DNA of 64,000 nucleotides from Pyronema omphalodes (taxonomy: Eukaryota > Ascomycota > Pezizomycetes > Pezizales > Pyronemataceae), in contig JAJJXM010000023.1 in assembly GCA_024516155.1 (NCBI GenBank), positions 248,001 through 312,000 of the forward strand, read 5' to 3'. Positions 23,303-35,600 of the stretch are shown one piece after another. A program made the translations under genes and the position numbers. Position 1 is the stretch's first letter. The number at the start of each line of letters is the position of its first letter. A model generated the notes under the pieces. The model did not search any database and had not been told where the DNA came from. It saw nothing but the letters and a program-made list of their open reading frames with translations.

Positions 23303-24665
23303 GATGAGCTGATGAGCTGAGCTGGCTGGTATGGGCGCCGTTTGTTACTCTAGGGATTCGGAGGGAAGCTGAATTGGTCGGGATGCACGGGAGGGATGGT
23401 GTAGAGTAGAGTATGTAGAGTTGCTATGGATGGAGCTTAAGCTTTACGCGTTGTGTATCACGAGAGCTACTCTAGCCTGTCTGTCTGTCTATCTATGTAG
23501 CATGCATGGCAGCTGGCTGCAAGGTGAAGCTTGCGAAGTCTGCGAAGTCTGCGAAGTCTGCGAAGTCTGCGAAGCTGAATTCTTTCCCTCCAACTCTATG
23601 AAAATTCCATGAAAGCAGAATTCGCATTCGGATACAACACAGTACACAATGTATACACAAGCACCGCGTAAGCCCATAAATATCATTACATACATCCCTC
23701 AAAATATCCTACCATTCCGCCGCGTAATACCAAAACATCAGCCCCACCGAGGTGGGGTTGGACCTTGGGACCTTGGTTATCGATACGAATACGCACGCGG
23801 CACGCCTATGAGCTCAGCCACGTTGTGTAACGTCAACTCCTCCGCTGTTCATTTTTTGGGATTCCACCACTCTTCGTCTGCGCGTTGCGCACCATTACCA
23901 TCACCAATCCCCACAATTTCTTTAAGAGTAATCAACCCATCATACGCGTCATTTTTCTTGTTTTCTTCTTCATTTCCCGGTGCTCGTAAATCAAAACTCA
24001 ATCCCGTAATACATAGCTGCTAAAGCAATTTCGAACCCCCCCTTCCCCCGCTCATGTCTAAGAAGGAATTAATCAGGAAGGAAGAAAAGCCATCAAATTC
24101 AGCCCTACCTGAAATCAGAACCGCAGTCAGCAGAAAAAAAAGAAATCTATTTTTAGTATACCATACCATTAAACTAGGTACATACATATGTATGTAGAAG
24201 ACTAGACGAGGACTTGACACCAAATAGTTGGTCACTTTGGTCTGACTGCATGAACACAGCCGACCTGTAGTGCTTTTCTTGTATCACCAACTGCATTTGT
24301 GGGATACATAACAAAAAGCACAATATGCCCCCCTCCCCCTCCTTCCCTCTCCCCCTTCACGTTCTTCGTCTTGTCTTTTTTTAACCTGCTGTCTTGCTGC
24401 TCTGAGAGAGGTGGCGTTTTGATCAAGAGGTTGTTCTGTTGGCCTTTTGGCATCTATCTTTTTGTTCTATATATCGCCTTCGAGAACTGGTTAGATTTAT
24501 CTCCATAACACCATCGATTGTGCTTCAACGGAATTGGAACTAGGCAGCAGCAGCAGCATCACCAGCACCAGGAAATAACAATCAACAAGCAGCAAGCAGC
24601 AACCAAAAATCCAATTCCCATCTCGCAGACCCCACAAATCACCACCCCACATCTCCCCAACCAAC
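23303..24665. other. Divergent promoter region between ATG16 and SSO1 genes
   Basis: This 1.36-kb interval should hold both promoters and leaders. The 200 bases before the syntaxin ATG are pyrimidine-rich and then CAG/CAA-rich, typical of a fungal 5' leader. A nonamer repeat lies at 23532-23574. A 124-codon ATG frame at 23649-24023 (+) has no recognisable content. Confidence 0.5.
23532..23574. repeat. TGCGAAGTC tandem repeat (about 5 copies)
   Basis: Almost five perfect tandem copies of the nonamer TGCGAAGTC, upstream of the Atg16 start. Confidence 0.85.
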
Positions 24666-25784
24666 ATGTCCTCCTCCTATCCACTCCTCTCCCCCGGCCA
24701 ACCGCGGGATCCCCTAACCATAAACCATTTCTTCGACTCCACCAATTCCTTCAGCACACAGCTGTCGACATTTCTCTCAACCATCGACGATCTACGCGGA
24801 CTCCACGAGTCACAACTCCGGAACACAGATTCCAGCACCGGATATGGCGGGGGAACAAGCCGACTTGAAGGCGCGACAACGGAATGTTCAAAACAGGCTA
24901 GGGAGTTGAAGGATTTTTTGAAGAGATTGGAATTGGATCAATTACTTACGGAGAGGGATGGGAATTTGCAGGAGGCGAGGATGAAGAAACAACATTGTGA
25001 GCGACTGAAGAAGGAGTTGGTGGAGGCGGTTAGGGGGTTTGAAATGGTAGGTTGATGGGAGGGATATCATATGTAGGAGGGGGTGTTGGTGACTTGTGTA
25101 ATGCCTTTTTATGGACATTGTCAAGATTGCGAATATCTTCGGACCATATGAAGTTGCAGCTGTATATGCAACAACGAACCCCACAAAACCCCCCCAAAAA
25201 AACATAAGAAAAACCCCAGCTAATCCCATCCCTCTCTACAGGTCGAACGCAACTACCGCACCCAAGTCAACGAACAACTCCGACGACAATACCTAATCGT
25301 CAACCCCAGCGCCACAGAAGCCGAGCTCTCCGCACTCCTCGACAACAGCAGCAGCCACGACACCAACACCATTTTCTCCAGCGCGCTGCTCCAATCCTCT
25401 CGTATTCAAGGCGCCAACTCCGCCTTAACAGCAGCCAAAGAACGACACGCCTCAATCCAACGGATCGAAGCAACTATCCAAGAACTAGCGCTACTATTCG
25501 AACAAATGGAAGAGATGGTAGAGTTACAAGCGGAGGTGATTAACGATGTGGAAACGAAGGCGGATATGGTTGTCAAAGATACTGAGAAGGCGGATATGGA
25601 GGTTGAGACGGCGGTTCGGTTGGCGAAATCTGCGAGGAGGAAAAGGTGGTGGTGTTTGTTGATTGGGATTTCGATTGTGGTTGTTATTGTCGTCATTGTG
25701 GTTGTTGTGTTGGTGTTGAGGAATCAGGGGGCGTCGAATAGTGCGCCGAAGAGGAAGAGGGAGGTTGCGTGGGGGGATATGTAG
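24666..25784 (+). CDS. SSO1: Plasma-membrane syntaxin (Qa-SNARE, Sso1/Sso2 type)
   Basis: Qa-SNAREs of this type sit in the plasma membrane and form the fusion complex with Sec9 and vesicle Snc proteins during exocytosis. Two exons, 24666-25046 and 25242-25784, are split by a 195-base intron (GTAGGT donor, CTACAG acceptor) and give 307 residues. The N-terminal Habc region follows a Pro-rich start. The second exon opens with VERNYRTQVNEQLRRQYLIV, as in syntaxins. The SNARE motif spans about residues 200-262: RIEATIQELALLFEQMEEMV, then a glutamine in the zero-layer area (ELQAEV), then VETAVRLAKSARRKRWW. A transmembrane helix of about 22 residues follows (about 265-286, nearly all Val, Ile and Leu). 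The roughly 21-residue basic tail after it is longer than in yeast Sso1. The ATG is preceded by CCAAC, a good fungal context. Confidence 0.92.
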
Positions 25785-26104
25785 GAGCGCTTTGGAGATT
25801 GGGAGATTGGGAGATTGGTGTTGAGCGGTGGAAATGTCATGACTATAGGAAAAGACATGGAGAAGACATGGGGAAATGAATCTTCTTGCACAACTTGAAG
25901 ATCCTTATCACGAATTAATTACGAATTATTTCTTTTTTTTACATCAAAGTGTTGCGGGATATATCCATATCATTTTCAAAAGCAATGTTCTATCAAGGTT
26001 ACCAATGATTTAATGATTAATCTGCAAACCCTTTTATATATTATATTTGTCATTTGAATCAGTTTTTAAGGCTTGTGAATCTTATAAATCTTATGAATCT
26101 TATG

Positions 26105-26742
26105 AATCCTATAAATCCTATAAATCCTATAAATCCTATAAATCCTATAAATCCTATAAATCCTATAAATCCTATAAATCCTATAAATCCTATAAATCCT
26201 ATAAATCCTATAAATCCTATAAATCCTATAAATCCTATAAATCCTATAAATCCTATAAATCCTATAAATCCTATAAATCCTATAAATCCTATAAATCCTA
26301 TAAATCCTATAAATCCTATAAATCCTATAAATCCTATAAATCCTATAAATCCTATAAATCCTATAAATCCTATAAATCCTATAAATCCTATAAATCCTAT
26401 AAATCCTATAAATCCTATAAATCCTATAAATCCTATAAATCCTATAAATCCTATAAATCCTATAAATCCTATAAATCCTATAAATCCTATAAATCCTATA
26501 AATCCTATAAATCCTATAAATCCTATAAATCCTATAAATCCTATAAATCCTATAAATCCTATAAATCCTATAAATCCTATAAATCCTATAAATCCTATAA
26601 ATCCTATAAATCCTATAAATCCTATAAATCCTATAAATCCTATAAATCCTATAAATCCTATAAATCCTATAAATCCTATAAATCCTATAAATCCTATAAA
26701 TCCTATAAATCCTATAAATCCTATAAATCCTATAAATCCTAT
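26105..26742. repeat. 9-bp minisatellite (CCTATAAAT), about 70 copies
   Basis: About 635 bases of CCTATAAAT in tandem with no variant seen within the core; a few variants (CTTATGAAT and CCTATGAAT) mark the edges. The unit has no stop in several frames, so it yields spurious proteins of SYK, NPI or GFI repeats on both strands. None starts with a supported ATG, and they should not be annotated as genes. Confidence 0.97.
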
Positions 26743-26870
26743 GAATCCCATGACTCAGACCTAGATATATTTCATTAAAGCCATGATTACAAAAACTATC
26801 CTTCCACAGTGACCAGTCTCAGATCCAACACAACAGTTTTCTAATTCCCATTTCCAATTTACGTATCCCC

Positions 26871-26969
26871 ATTTCCATATCCCCATTTACATATCCCCAT
26901 TTACATATCCCCATTTACATATCCCCATTTACATATCCCCATTTACATATCCCCATTTACATATCCCTA
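26871..26969. repeat. 14-bp tandem repeat (CATATCCCCATTTA)
   Basis: Six to seven nearly perfect tandem copies of CATATCCCCATTTA, with slightly diverged edge copies. Confidence 0.93.
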
Positions 26970-28096
26970 AATTGATATCCATACCTTAATGCTTGACTTC
27001 TGATGCTGGATTCTTGATTCTTGAGTTTATATTTTATATTTCTAACCTCCACTGTCTTTATTCTTCGTGCTTATACTTATGTACTTACTTATATATATAT
27101 AGTTTTTTTCCTTTTGTTGTGTTGATTTACTTTTACTTTTCTTACTTTTACTAGTTTTGATGGATTTGGATTTGGTTTACTTGGTTTACTTAGTTTATTT
27201 GAAAGAAGAAAAAAAAGAAGCAGGGGAAAAAAAGAAGCAGGAGAAAAAAAAAAGAAGAAGGAGAAAAAAAAAGGAGGAAGAGTAAAGCAGCAGGCAGCAG
27301 GCTATGAGATGATTCAAGTACATACATCTGTACGTAAGAAAGGGATTTATACATAATTACATACCGTATAAAGTTGATATTAAATCTTGATAAGTACCTA
27401 CATATGTACCTATTCATAACACCGATTTACCAACGGGAGGAAGTATGACTATTATAAAAATATTATTATATTTTTTTGTCGATATATTATCATGGTTTTG
27501 GTTGTGGTTTTTGTTGTGGTTGTATGGGTATGGGTATGTATAGGTACATAAGGTAATAGGTAATAGGTATGTGATTTTGGGAATATTTATAGTATTTACA
27601 GTATTTATAATATCTACAATATCTACATCATTTACTCCTCCAACACCTTTAACACCTTTTACGATATCTACCCCATTTATACCGGTTGAAATATCTACAC
27701 TATTTACACCTTTTAACACCATATACACCGTTTACACCGTTTAAACTTTCCCCAGCTGCAGTATTAAATCATATCATATCCAATCCTATCATATCCCATC
27801 ATATCCAATCCTATCATATCCCATCCTATCATATCCCATCATCTATCATCAGACATATCCCATCACTTATTCCATCTTTTATCCCAGGGGTTTTCTTTTT
27901 GCCATTAACCCATTATCTATTATGCATTACCTCCTCTCTCCTTTGTTGTCATCCTGATATCGTTCTTCGATCTTTTCTCTATCACGCCTCCTTCTGCCAT
28001 CTTTCTGTACCCGCCATCCAACCCTCCCCCCAATTCCCCATCTCCATCTCCATCTCTACTTCCATCTAAATCCCCTCTTCCTCTTCCCTGTTTCCT

Positions 28097-29662
28097 CTAA
28101 CACATCAACCTCAACTCCCCCGTAGTTCCCCAAGTAAACCCACCCAACAACGCAATCATCATAACCGTACCAGCCATGACACTTCCCGCAGCATAAACAT
28201 AAGCCGCCTTAGATTTCAAGCCCCTCAACTCGACCACAAACGTACTAACCGTAGACAGCGTTCCACAGAACCCATCACCAACACCTTTGAGAACCTGACA
28301 TCCGGAGCCGGTATGTCTAGCTCTCCCAATCGTAGTTCCCGCCAATATCGTCGTCGCAATGAAGTTACATGCAAATGTTCCTAATGGGAAGGATTTTTTT
28401 TTCTTATTCAAGGAACGGCTGATCCAGAATCTTGCTATTGCTCCTAGGGGGGCGAAGACACAGGCTAATGATGCGGGGCCGCGGTAGGAGACGGTTATAA
28501 CGGTGAGGACTACTGCGCCTGCCCAGACTCCCGCAGTTAGGGGGAGGAGCACAAATTCGATTCTTCCTGCCCAGGTTTGGATTCTGGAGGAAGTTTTTTG
28601 TTGAGTTTCTGAATCCCAGGTGGCAACTACAGTGGCAATTGCAGAGGCGAAATGAGCACCGAGTTGTAGGCCGGCTAAGGATAATGCGAAGGTTGCGGCG
28701 GTGTAGCCTAGCCAGGCCATGATTCTTTCTCCGGCTCCACCGAGGAGAAGAAGCTTCATCCCGTCGAGTTCGTAGGAGGAGAAGGAGGTGAAGGATCCGC
28801 AGAATCCCGTTGTGAAACCGATGTAGGCCGCGCGGGATCGCGAGCCGAAAATCCCCAGTGAGACGTCACTTACTAGGGCTCCCATTATTAGACACCCCGT
28901 GAAGTTAGACCAGAGCACTGTTCCCCCCAGTGGAGAGGTGGGATAGGTTGTTAGGGCATTTATTCCCAGTCTTGCTAGGGTACCCAGGATAGAGAAAAGG
29001 ATAAGGTGAGCATGGAGTCTCAGAAACGTTCCGAGGGTAGAAGGACGATGGGACCGTTCTGTTAATCTACTAGGAATAGACCCGGTTGATGAAGAGCTTC
29101 TAGTAGAAGTTGAAGGATGACGTTCGGGGTATACAGGAAGCGGAAGATTTTCGAGGTTGGGAGGATGGTCTTCTCCATCGTTTCGTGGTGAGAGCTCAGT
29201 GGCGATATGGTTCAGACAGCCTTCATCATCGATATCTTGATCGCTGCCTTTTTCGAGATCGGAGCCGAGACGTGGTGGCCGGAGACTTCGGGATAATGCG
29301 TCGAGGTCGGCTTCGTCGCGGGGTTTCTCGGCGTTCCGTGCCTTTTCGGCGGCGATGGCGGCTTCGATGGCGGGTGAGTTGAGGGAGGGGACGGTGGTTG
29401 TGGAGGCGCTGGGTGAGGCTGTTGATGCTCCTAGACCGCCGGATGATTCGTTTGTAGTTGCGGCGGGTGTGGCGAGCATGGCGGACGTGGCGGTCATGCT
29501 GTGTGTAGCGGGTATGTCCCAACCATTTCTGTTGCTGTTGATGTCTTTGTTGCTGTTGTTATTCCCCCCAACCCCACCATTCCGAACCTCCTCAGCAGGT
29601 GTTCGAATCCGTAACTCAACCCCATCATCGTGATCATTATCCTTCTCTTTCTCGTCCGGCAT
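28097..29662 (-). CDS. FEX1: Fluoride export channel (FEX / CrcB-Fluc family)
   Basis: FEX proteins are plasma-membrane channels that let fluoride leave the cell and protect enolase and other targets. The 521-residue protein begins at the ATG at 29662; the frame stays open a few codons upstream but without another ATG. About 215 hydrophilic residues come first, then two CrcB domains in one chain, the eukaryotic arrangement. Domain 1 has ARLGINALTTYP, GGTVLWSNFTGC and GFCGSFTSFSSYELDG. Domain 2 has GAIARFWISRSLN, GTFACNFIATTILAG and GFCGTLSTVSTFVVEL. The Asn in each NF motif and the GFCG..S/T segments correspond to the pore and ion-binding elements of Fluc channels. About nine membrane segments fit the 4+1+4 plan, with the linking helix near IEFVLLPLTAGVWAGAVVLT. 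No intron is needed. The long, low-complexity N-terminal part is the unusual feature. Confidence 0.92.
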   Translation of the reverse strand: MPDEKEKDNDHDDGVELRIRTPAEEVRNGGVGGNNNSNKDINSNRNGWDIPATHSMTATSAMLATPAATTNESSGGLGASTASPSASTTTVPSLNSPAIEAAIAAEKARNAEKPRDEADLDALSRSLRPPRLGSDLEKGSDQDIDDEGCLNHIATELSPRNDGEDHPPNLENLPLPVYPERHPSTSTRSSSSTGSIPSRLTERSHRPSTLGTFLRLHAHLILFSILGTLARLGINALTTYPTSPLGGTVLWSNFTGCLIMGALVSDVSLGIFGSRSRAAYIGFTTGFCGSFTSFSSYELDGMKLLLLGGAGERIMAWLGYTAATFALSLAGLQLGAHFASAIATVVATWDSETQQKTSSRIQTWAGRIEFVLLPLTAGVWAGAVVLTVITVSYRGPASLACVFAPLGAIARFWISRSLNKKKKSFPLGTFACNFIATTILAGTTIGRARHTGSGCQVLKGVGDGFCGTLSTVSTFVVELRGLKSKAAYVYAAGSVMAGTVMMIALLGGFTWGTTGELRLMC

Positions 29663-32600
29663 CTTTGTTGTTGACACTCAACACGGATGACGCTCTCTTT
29701 ATTTCTTTCTTTTCTTTCTTTCCTTCGTTCCGGTAGACTGTAGTGGAGTAGTTGAGTAGTTGAAGTTATAGCACCATATGTCTGCACCGTCTGCACCGTC
29801 TATACCGTCTGTTAATATGTATGGTGTATGGTGTATAGTGTATAGTGTCTGTAATAAGTATCTTTCCGAATACCCTTCCTTCCTCCTCCGATCCTTCCTT
29901 CCCTCCAAGATTCCGAGTTCCAAGATCCGAATTCCAAGGTAACAAGGTAACAAGGTGATAAGCTGACCAGGTAGCGGCCTAAGCTCAATGCTGATCTTTT
30001 TTCAATTTCGCTTGGGTGGGTGAAATTTCGCTTGTTGTATGGATAACGGGTCTATGTATGTATGTAAAAAAGAGCCTCGCAAAATACTATGTATGTGGGG
30101 CTAAAATGTGATAATCCAAGACCAAGGACAGGCGCGTGCTTCTAGATCTGGCGGTTGCGATGGAAATGCCAATGGTGCTCATCGCATCGCGGGGTTGTTG
30201 CGAGGATCAGGATCAACGATTTGACGATTCGATGATTTAATGATTTGGAGCCTCAGGGTTTCAGCCTCTCAAGCATGAACGAAGGAAGATACAAAGACTT
30301 GTGGTGAAATATCAAATGTCCATTTTTGGTCTTTTATTACTTTTATCGAGTTGACAGCGCTTAATTTTTTCAACTTTTTCAAGACTTTTCAAGTTGTTGG
30401 TTGACTGTAGATGATAGATGATAGATAATACATTATTTGTGTTATAGTTTTCAACACCTTTGTTTTCCCGAGGTGAACCGAGATGCCGGATGTTTTTGCT
30501 ACACACATACAACGCGGTCATGGGAAATCACTTTGTTGCGCAACAGAAACTGAGAAAGCTGCTACGCAGAGTGCGTGAAGAATATTATCAATCTCCATGA
30601 ATTCTGTATGTACACTATGTGAAAGACGTAAGAGATTTCACTTCATACCGTCTCCATCTCCAATCCACAGTCTACATACCCACCGGTTAAGCGCGACCAA
30701 ATAGCGTGTTTCGGCGACATATACAGCATCACCGGTACCAAAAGTCCGCAAAGCACAAGAAAACAAGTGCAAAACCGAAGGCACATAGACGTAGGCGTCA
30801 CGCCCGCGTAACAAAAGACGCGTATATATGCGTGGTGTCATAGCGCTGGGACTGACTTTAGACTTCAGTAATCTATTCATCAATCTATCTATCTAAATTA
30901 TCTATTGTTGTATGTACAGCGCTTCTTGAAAAAAAGGGGGGGATTTTTTTAATCCGAGGACCCAGCTTGGAAGAAGTTGTGTTGAAGAACTCTATGTGCA
31001 TAGATCAATTAGATGTTACTGTGGCTTTGTGTTATGTGTAATCGGGGAGGGAAGGGGGGTATTTGGAGATTTGCGTTGTCGGTGAATCGGAAAGCGGGTT
31101 CTGCTATGTCCTCAGTACTGCATGCTGATTCCTGTAAGTGGTGATCAGGATGCCGAAGTCAGTGGTGCTGGGTCGATGGTGCGCTCCGGTAGCTTCGAGA
31201 TTCGAGATTCGGCTTCCTTCATCGCATCTGGTGATGCCTTGGATAGATGGAGATGTGTTCGAGGGTTGCTTGAGGCTGGTGAAGTGTTCCTGACGCCCAT
31301 AGGGGATTGGGGTAGCGGGTTGGGATAAAGCGTGGAGGCGAAGGATCGGGTACTGCGAACTGGATGGAGCAGCGGGACAGTGGAGGATCTTGCGACAAGC
31401 AGGATGTCCGATGGAGCAGTTGATAAAGCCGACGACAGCGGGGCAGCGGGGCAATCAATCGCGGGGTAACGCGTATCCTGCACAAGCAACTCACGATAAC
31501 TTTCAACCATTCTCATCAGACACACACACAACACACGACATCACAAAATCACAGCAGCAGGTAAAAGCATTTTTTGTTTCAAAATAATTTTTATTCTCTA
31601 TCTTCTCTATTTCCATCTCTTTTTCCTCCATCTCTTTTTCCTTTTCCTAATAATAAAAAAATCTATTGAACTGACTTCCAATTAGCTTTATTCTTTAAAA
31701 TCCAAACCCCATAGCACCCCACGAATCAAGTGAAAAAAAAGCCACAAAAAAACAATATATATCAGATAGGGGTGAAAGACATTGATGGTTGTTTTCTCAA
31801 CATAGCCTAGTAGAGCTCAGTTGAACTATGCATTGATTTCTGGTAATCATCATGATAATTGTTTTTTATGTGCTTTTTCCTCTTTTTTCCTGTTCGCGCT
31901 GGGTGGGGGGTGTAGTGTTAACATACCAATTATTTAATAGCTGTGCACGGGCCAACACACAGATCGCGTGTTGGGTGTTAGTTAATTGTTGTCGTAATCG
32001 TTGCAGTTGACGCGACGCGTCATGGCAGTGGAGGTGGATGTGGTCTGAAGATGAAGGCAGAGATGGAGGAAAAAGATTCTTTAAGTACTTTATCTGCAAG
32101 GCGGCGAAAAAAAAAAACCGTTAGTTAGTTAGTGCGGCTCAAGGTGCTGGTTCAAGGTTGACGTATGGCATGACGGCACCATATGTGTACATATGTAACC
32201 CTACCTTCACGGAAAATCACGCCAAAATGGCAAAAAAGCGATTCGCGATTGCCGGCCATAAGTCGCAAGGCTCGGTAGGCTTGCCAAGCTAATGTTACTA
32301 TCACGAGGCACCGTCTGGGGTTGCAAGCGTCATGACTCAGACCGGCAACAAAAGCCTCATGTATGTATAGCCTAGGAAACTTTTTTTGGTGCATGGAAAG
32401 ATCGATATGTACGTATCGATATCTCAGATCTCTGGAATCGTGGGGTAAGATAGGAGAAATTTGGAAACGCATGGATGAAGATAGGTTTGATGCAGGTACG
32501 AACTTATTTGGAGAGGCGGGAAGGCTAAGCTAAAAACCACCATACCAGCCTCGACGGGAGTGGCTGGGAAGCCCGAAAAGTCCGTAAAACTCCCAGCCAG

Positions 32601-35600
32601 AAGATGATAAATGTAAGGTACAGTACATAAAGCACCCCGATCTGATCCGATTTGATCTGATCTGAGCCGATCGTGGTCAATCGTATGTATGGCACCAAAG
32701 ATTTGCTTCTCGGGGAAATTTTTATGACAGCGGTAAGTAAGCCTTAAGGCAAGTTTCATGGCGTGGGTACGGGAAATCATATAATCCAATTACAGACTGT
32801 GCTCGTCGTTTGGAAACGCGTGTCCTCAGCTTGCTATTTCTACTTCCAGATCAAGTGTACATACATGAGTGACCGGCCGGGAGGTTCGGAGAAGGCACAA
32901 GTAACGATGGATTCTGAGTGGATGTTTCAAGTTTCAAGCGCCGACACGGCACGGAACGTAAAAAACAAAAAATAAAAACCATAACATTCCGATGAAAGTT
33001 TAATTTTTCTTGACTGATCTGTGGATTGATTCGTCTCTGCCTCCTGCGGAAAATTAATTTATGAAGTGCAGTCTTTGGCTAAACAATACGGTGGTTTATG
33101 TGTATGTATGCATGTAAATCGCACTTGTAAAATACAGCCTTTGGCAACGGAAGTGGCTGGCATGCATACATACCATGATCACCTTCAATGCAGCCCTACC
33201 CAACTACAGGAGTGGATGATATACAGGCCAAGTATGTATGCAAGATACAGATCTATCTCTCCGAAATCTCGCCCTAGGATAAGTTTTTCGATCCTGCATA
33301 CGCCTTTCAGGCCCCGGTCAGCATATGATTGAACAAATAAACAAGTTTCTCGTTTGTAGACTATCCTATGTTATATACCATAACCCGTCTTTAAATTCTT
33401 AGAAGTTGGATTCTATTTCTTCATTTACAACCTACTTGATTCTAGTTTGTTTTGACCGATAGAGAATATGGTATAGTATGCGAAGTTACAAGCCGAGTAT
33501 GCCAGCCACGATATCCGAGATCTCGTTCCCAACTCGTTCAGCTCGGGGAATTTTATGACACCAGACACCAAACACCCGCCCTGCCGTTATATGTTACATC
33601 CGACCCAGCAATCGTCGACACCAAACAACCGTCCCGAAGCACAACGTTAAGATCTCAGCCACAATGGGTGTGTGGCACAGACTCACAGTGGTATCTATAT
33701 TCCCAAATCTACAACAATATCGAATCAGAATCAAAAATCAATTCGAACAACTAATCTATCTGAGTCAAAAACAGAAAAACAAAAGCTTATCTAGAAGCAT
33801 GTTTCACGGAGCGGGGTGGTGATATTGTTTGAGACAAAACAGAAGCAAAGATAAAAACGGTGCGATTGAATTAACGTGTTATGTAGATCAGACAAGTTTT
33901 GTACTCAGAAGTCGAGACAAGACATGTGAGGTAGCTTTAAAGTAAAACAAAAAAAGTTTATCTCACAGGGAAAGTTCTGGAAGAAAACGATGTATGAATG
34001 CCAATCATGTCATAGTCTGGGAGCATAATGGATTAGCAAGACGATGTATGATGGCGGATCCACGGTACATAGAAGTCTTAGATAATGCAAGGTACGCACC
34101 GATTACAAGGTCTGTTCGAACTCCGGAGAGTTGATGACTTGAGGCGATAATATCGAGCCAAGGGACATAAATACAGTGTTACCGTAGGTAACATTTCCTA
34201 TTCCCTGGCGGCGCGCGGAAGGATGCTTAATCCAACTTCCAACCCCACGCCCAGTTCTATATCAAGGTCTGATCCAAACTCTTAGGCCAAAATACTATGT
34301 AAACAGAGCCCAGTGTCCAGACTGCATATACAAGTATATGTCGGCAAACTCTACGAACTTTACACCAGCACATGCTAGATGCATTGCTGTAAGAGCGAGG
34401 GTGTGGTACATACGGCATACCGAAAAACAAACGCACATGAGCTAGCTGGTGTACCATGTCCGGATATGTTCATACGGGAGTTTGAGTGAATGATTGATCC
34501 ACCGTTCAAATTACATACCTTTATATACATACAAGATGAATCCACGAAGCCAGCAACCGAATAAAAGTCCGATGTAAGGCATACAAAAGTGGCTTACAAA
34601 GTTATAATATGCCGGTACTTGGGATGGTTAAAGCTGCTTGTATATTGAGGCGGGCCGTATGTAGGCGGTACGGTACGGTATGCCGAGGACTTGGTATTCG
34701 CTATCTTCCCTTTGCGTGCTTGCAGGTCCGGATATAGTTATGATGGAGTAATCGGGAAGCAGGTAACGGTACGGCACTTCCTACTTCTCTCTACATACAG
34801 CCCGAATGAGGCATCAGGCATCAGGCATCAGGCAGGCATCAGGCTAACCGATCATAACTGCAAGGCTGCAAGAGTACTGCAAAAGAACCGGTACTTCCAG
34901 ACTCCAGAGCCACAACAACGTTTGCGGGATGGGATACTTATGCCTAACGGTAGTGCTAGCCACCACCTTTAAGCACGAGTATGGAGATTTCAGAAGTCGA
35001 TACATAGATTTTACTTACGGATCGTATGTCCGGATAAGATTTTAGTATCGTATGGACGGCAGTTTCTGGTGTGTGAATATAGACCATGCGATTCGGACTC
35101 TGAACATATGCCAGGTACATATGTCATACACTGCATACACTACATGCAATGCATGCAATGCTATTACTGCACAGCATCCAAGATTCGGGATCTCTTTTGC
35201 ATGCCGACTGTACATGTATGTAAAGTCTCGTTTCTCATCTCCTGGAACTTTACATACCGATATGTACATAGTACTTGCATCTTCCCTAGAATTGTTCGGG
35301 AAATCTGGAACTGGAATTAGAACTGGAAGGAGTATTCAGGTATGGACTTGTGTACATGATTATGTTGACTTTTATGCTTATGCTTATGCGAACCTCCACT
35401 CTGCCCTCAGATGGTGTTCCAGAGCCAGAGTCTGGATACACCAGTATCTGTCATTTCATGGAAGTTATCACTGACTCGATATTCACAGCCCCCCAAGCTT
35501 CGGATCTGAGAACTTGGAACCAAACTCATGTGTGCAGGTGAGGTAATAGTTTCGAACAGAATGGCAGGAGTAGTAGGAGGATTCAGAACATTCAGGAAAA

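Larger units (their letters stand above)
25785..28096. other. Convergent intergenic region rich in minisatellites
   Basis: This lies between the stops of the syntaxin and fluoride-exporter genes, so it holds both 3' ends. It contains a 9-bp array, a 14-bp array, A/G-rich runs (27203-27290), and TATCATATCC-type repeats near 27765-27860. No gene is supported. Confidence 0.6.

Noticed and set aside
26047..26778. Three overlapping frames of 230-243 codons of SYK, NPI or GFI repeats
   Set aside because: They are readings of the 9-bp minisatellite in different frames and strands; the plus-strand ones begin with TTG rather than ATG, and no non-repeat domain is attached.
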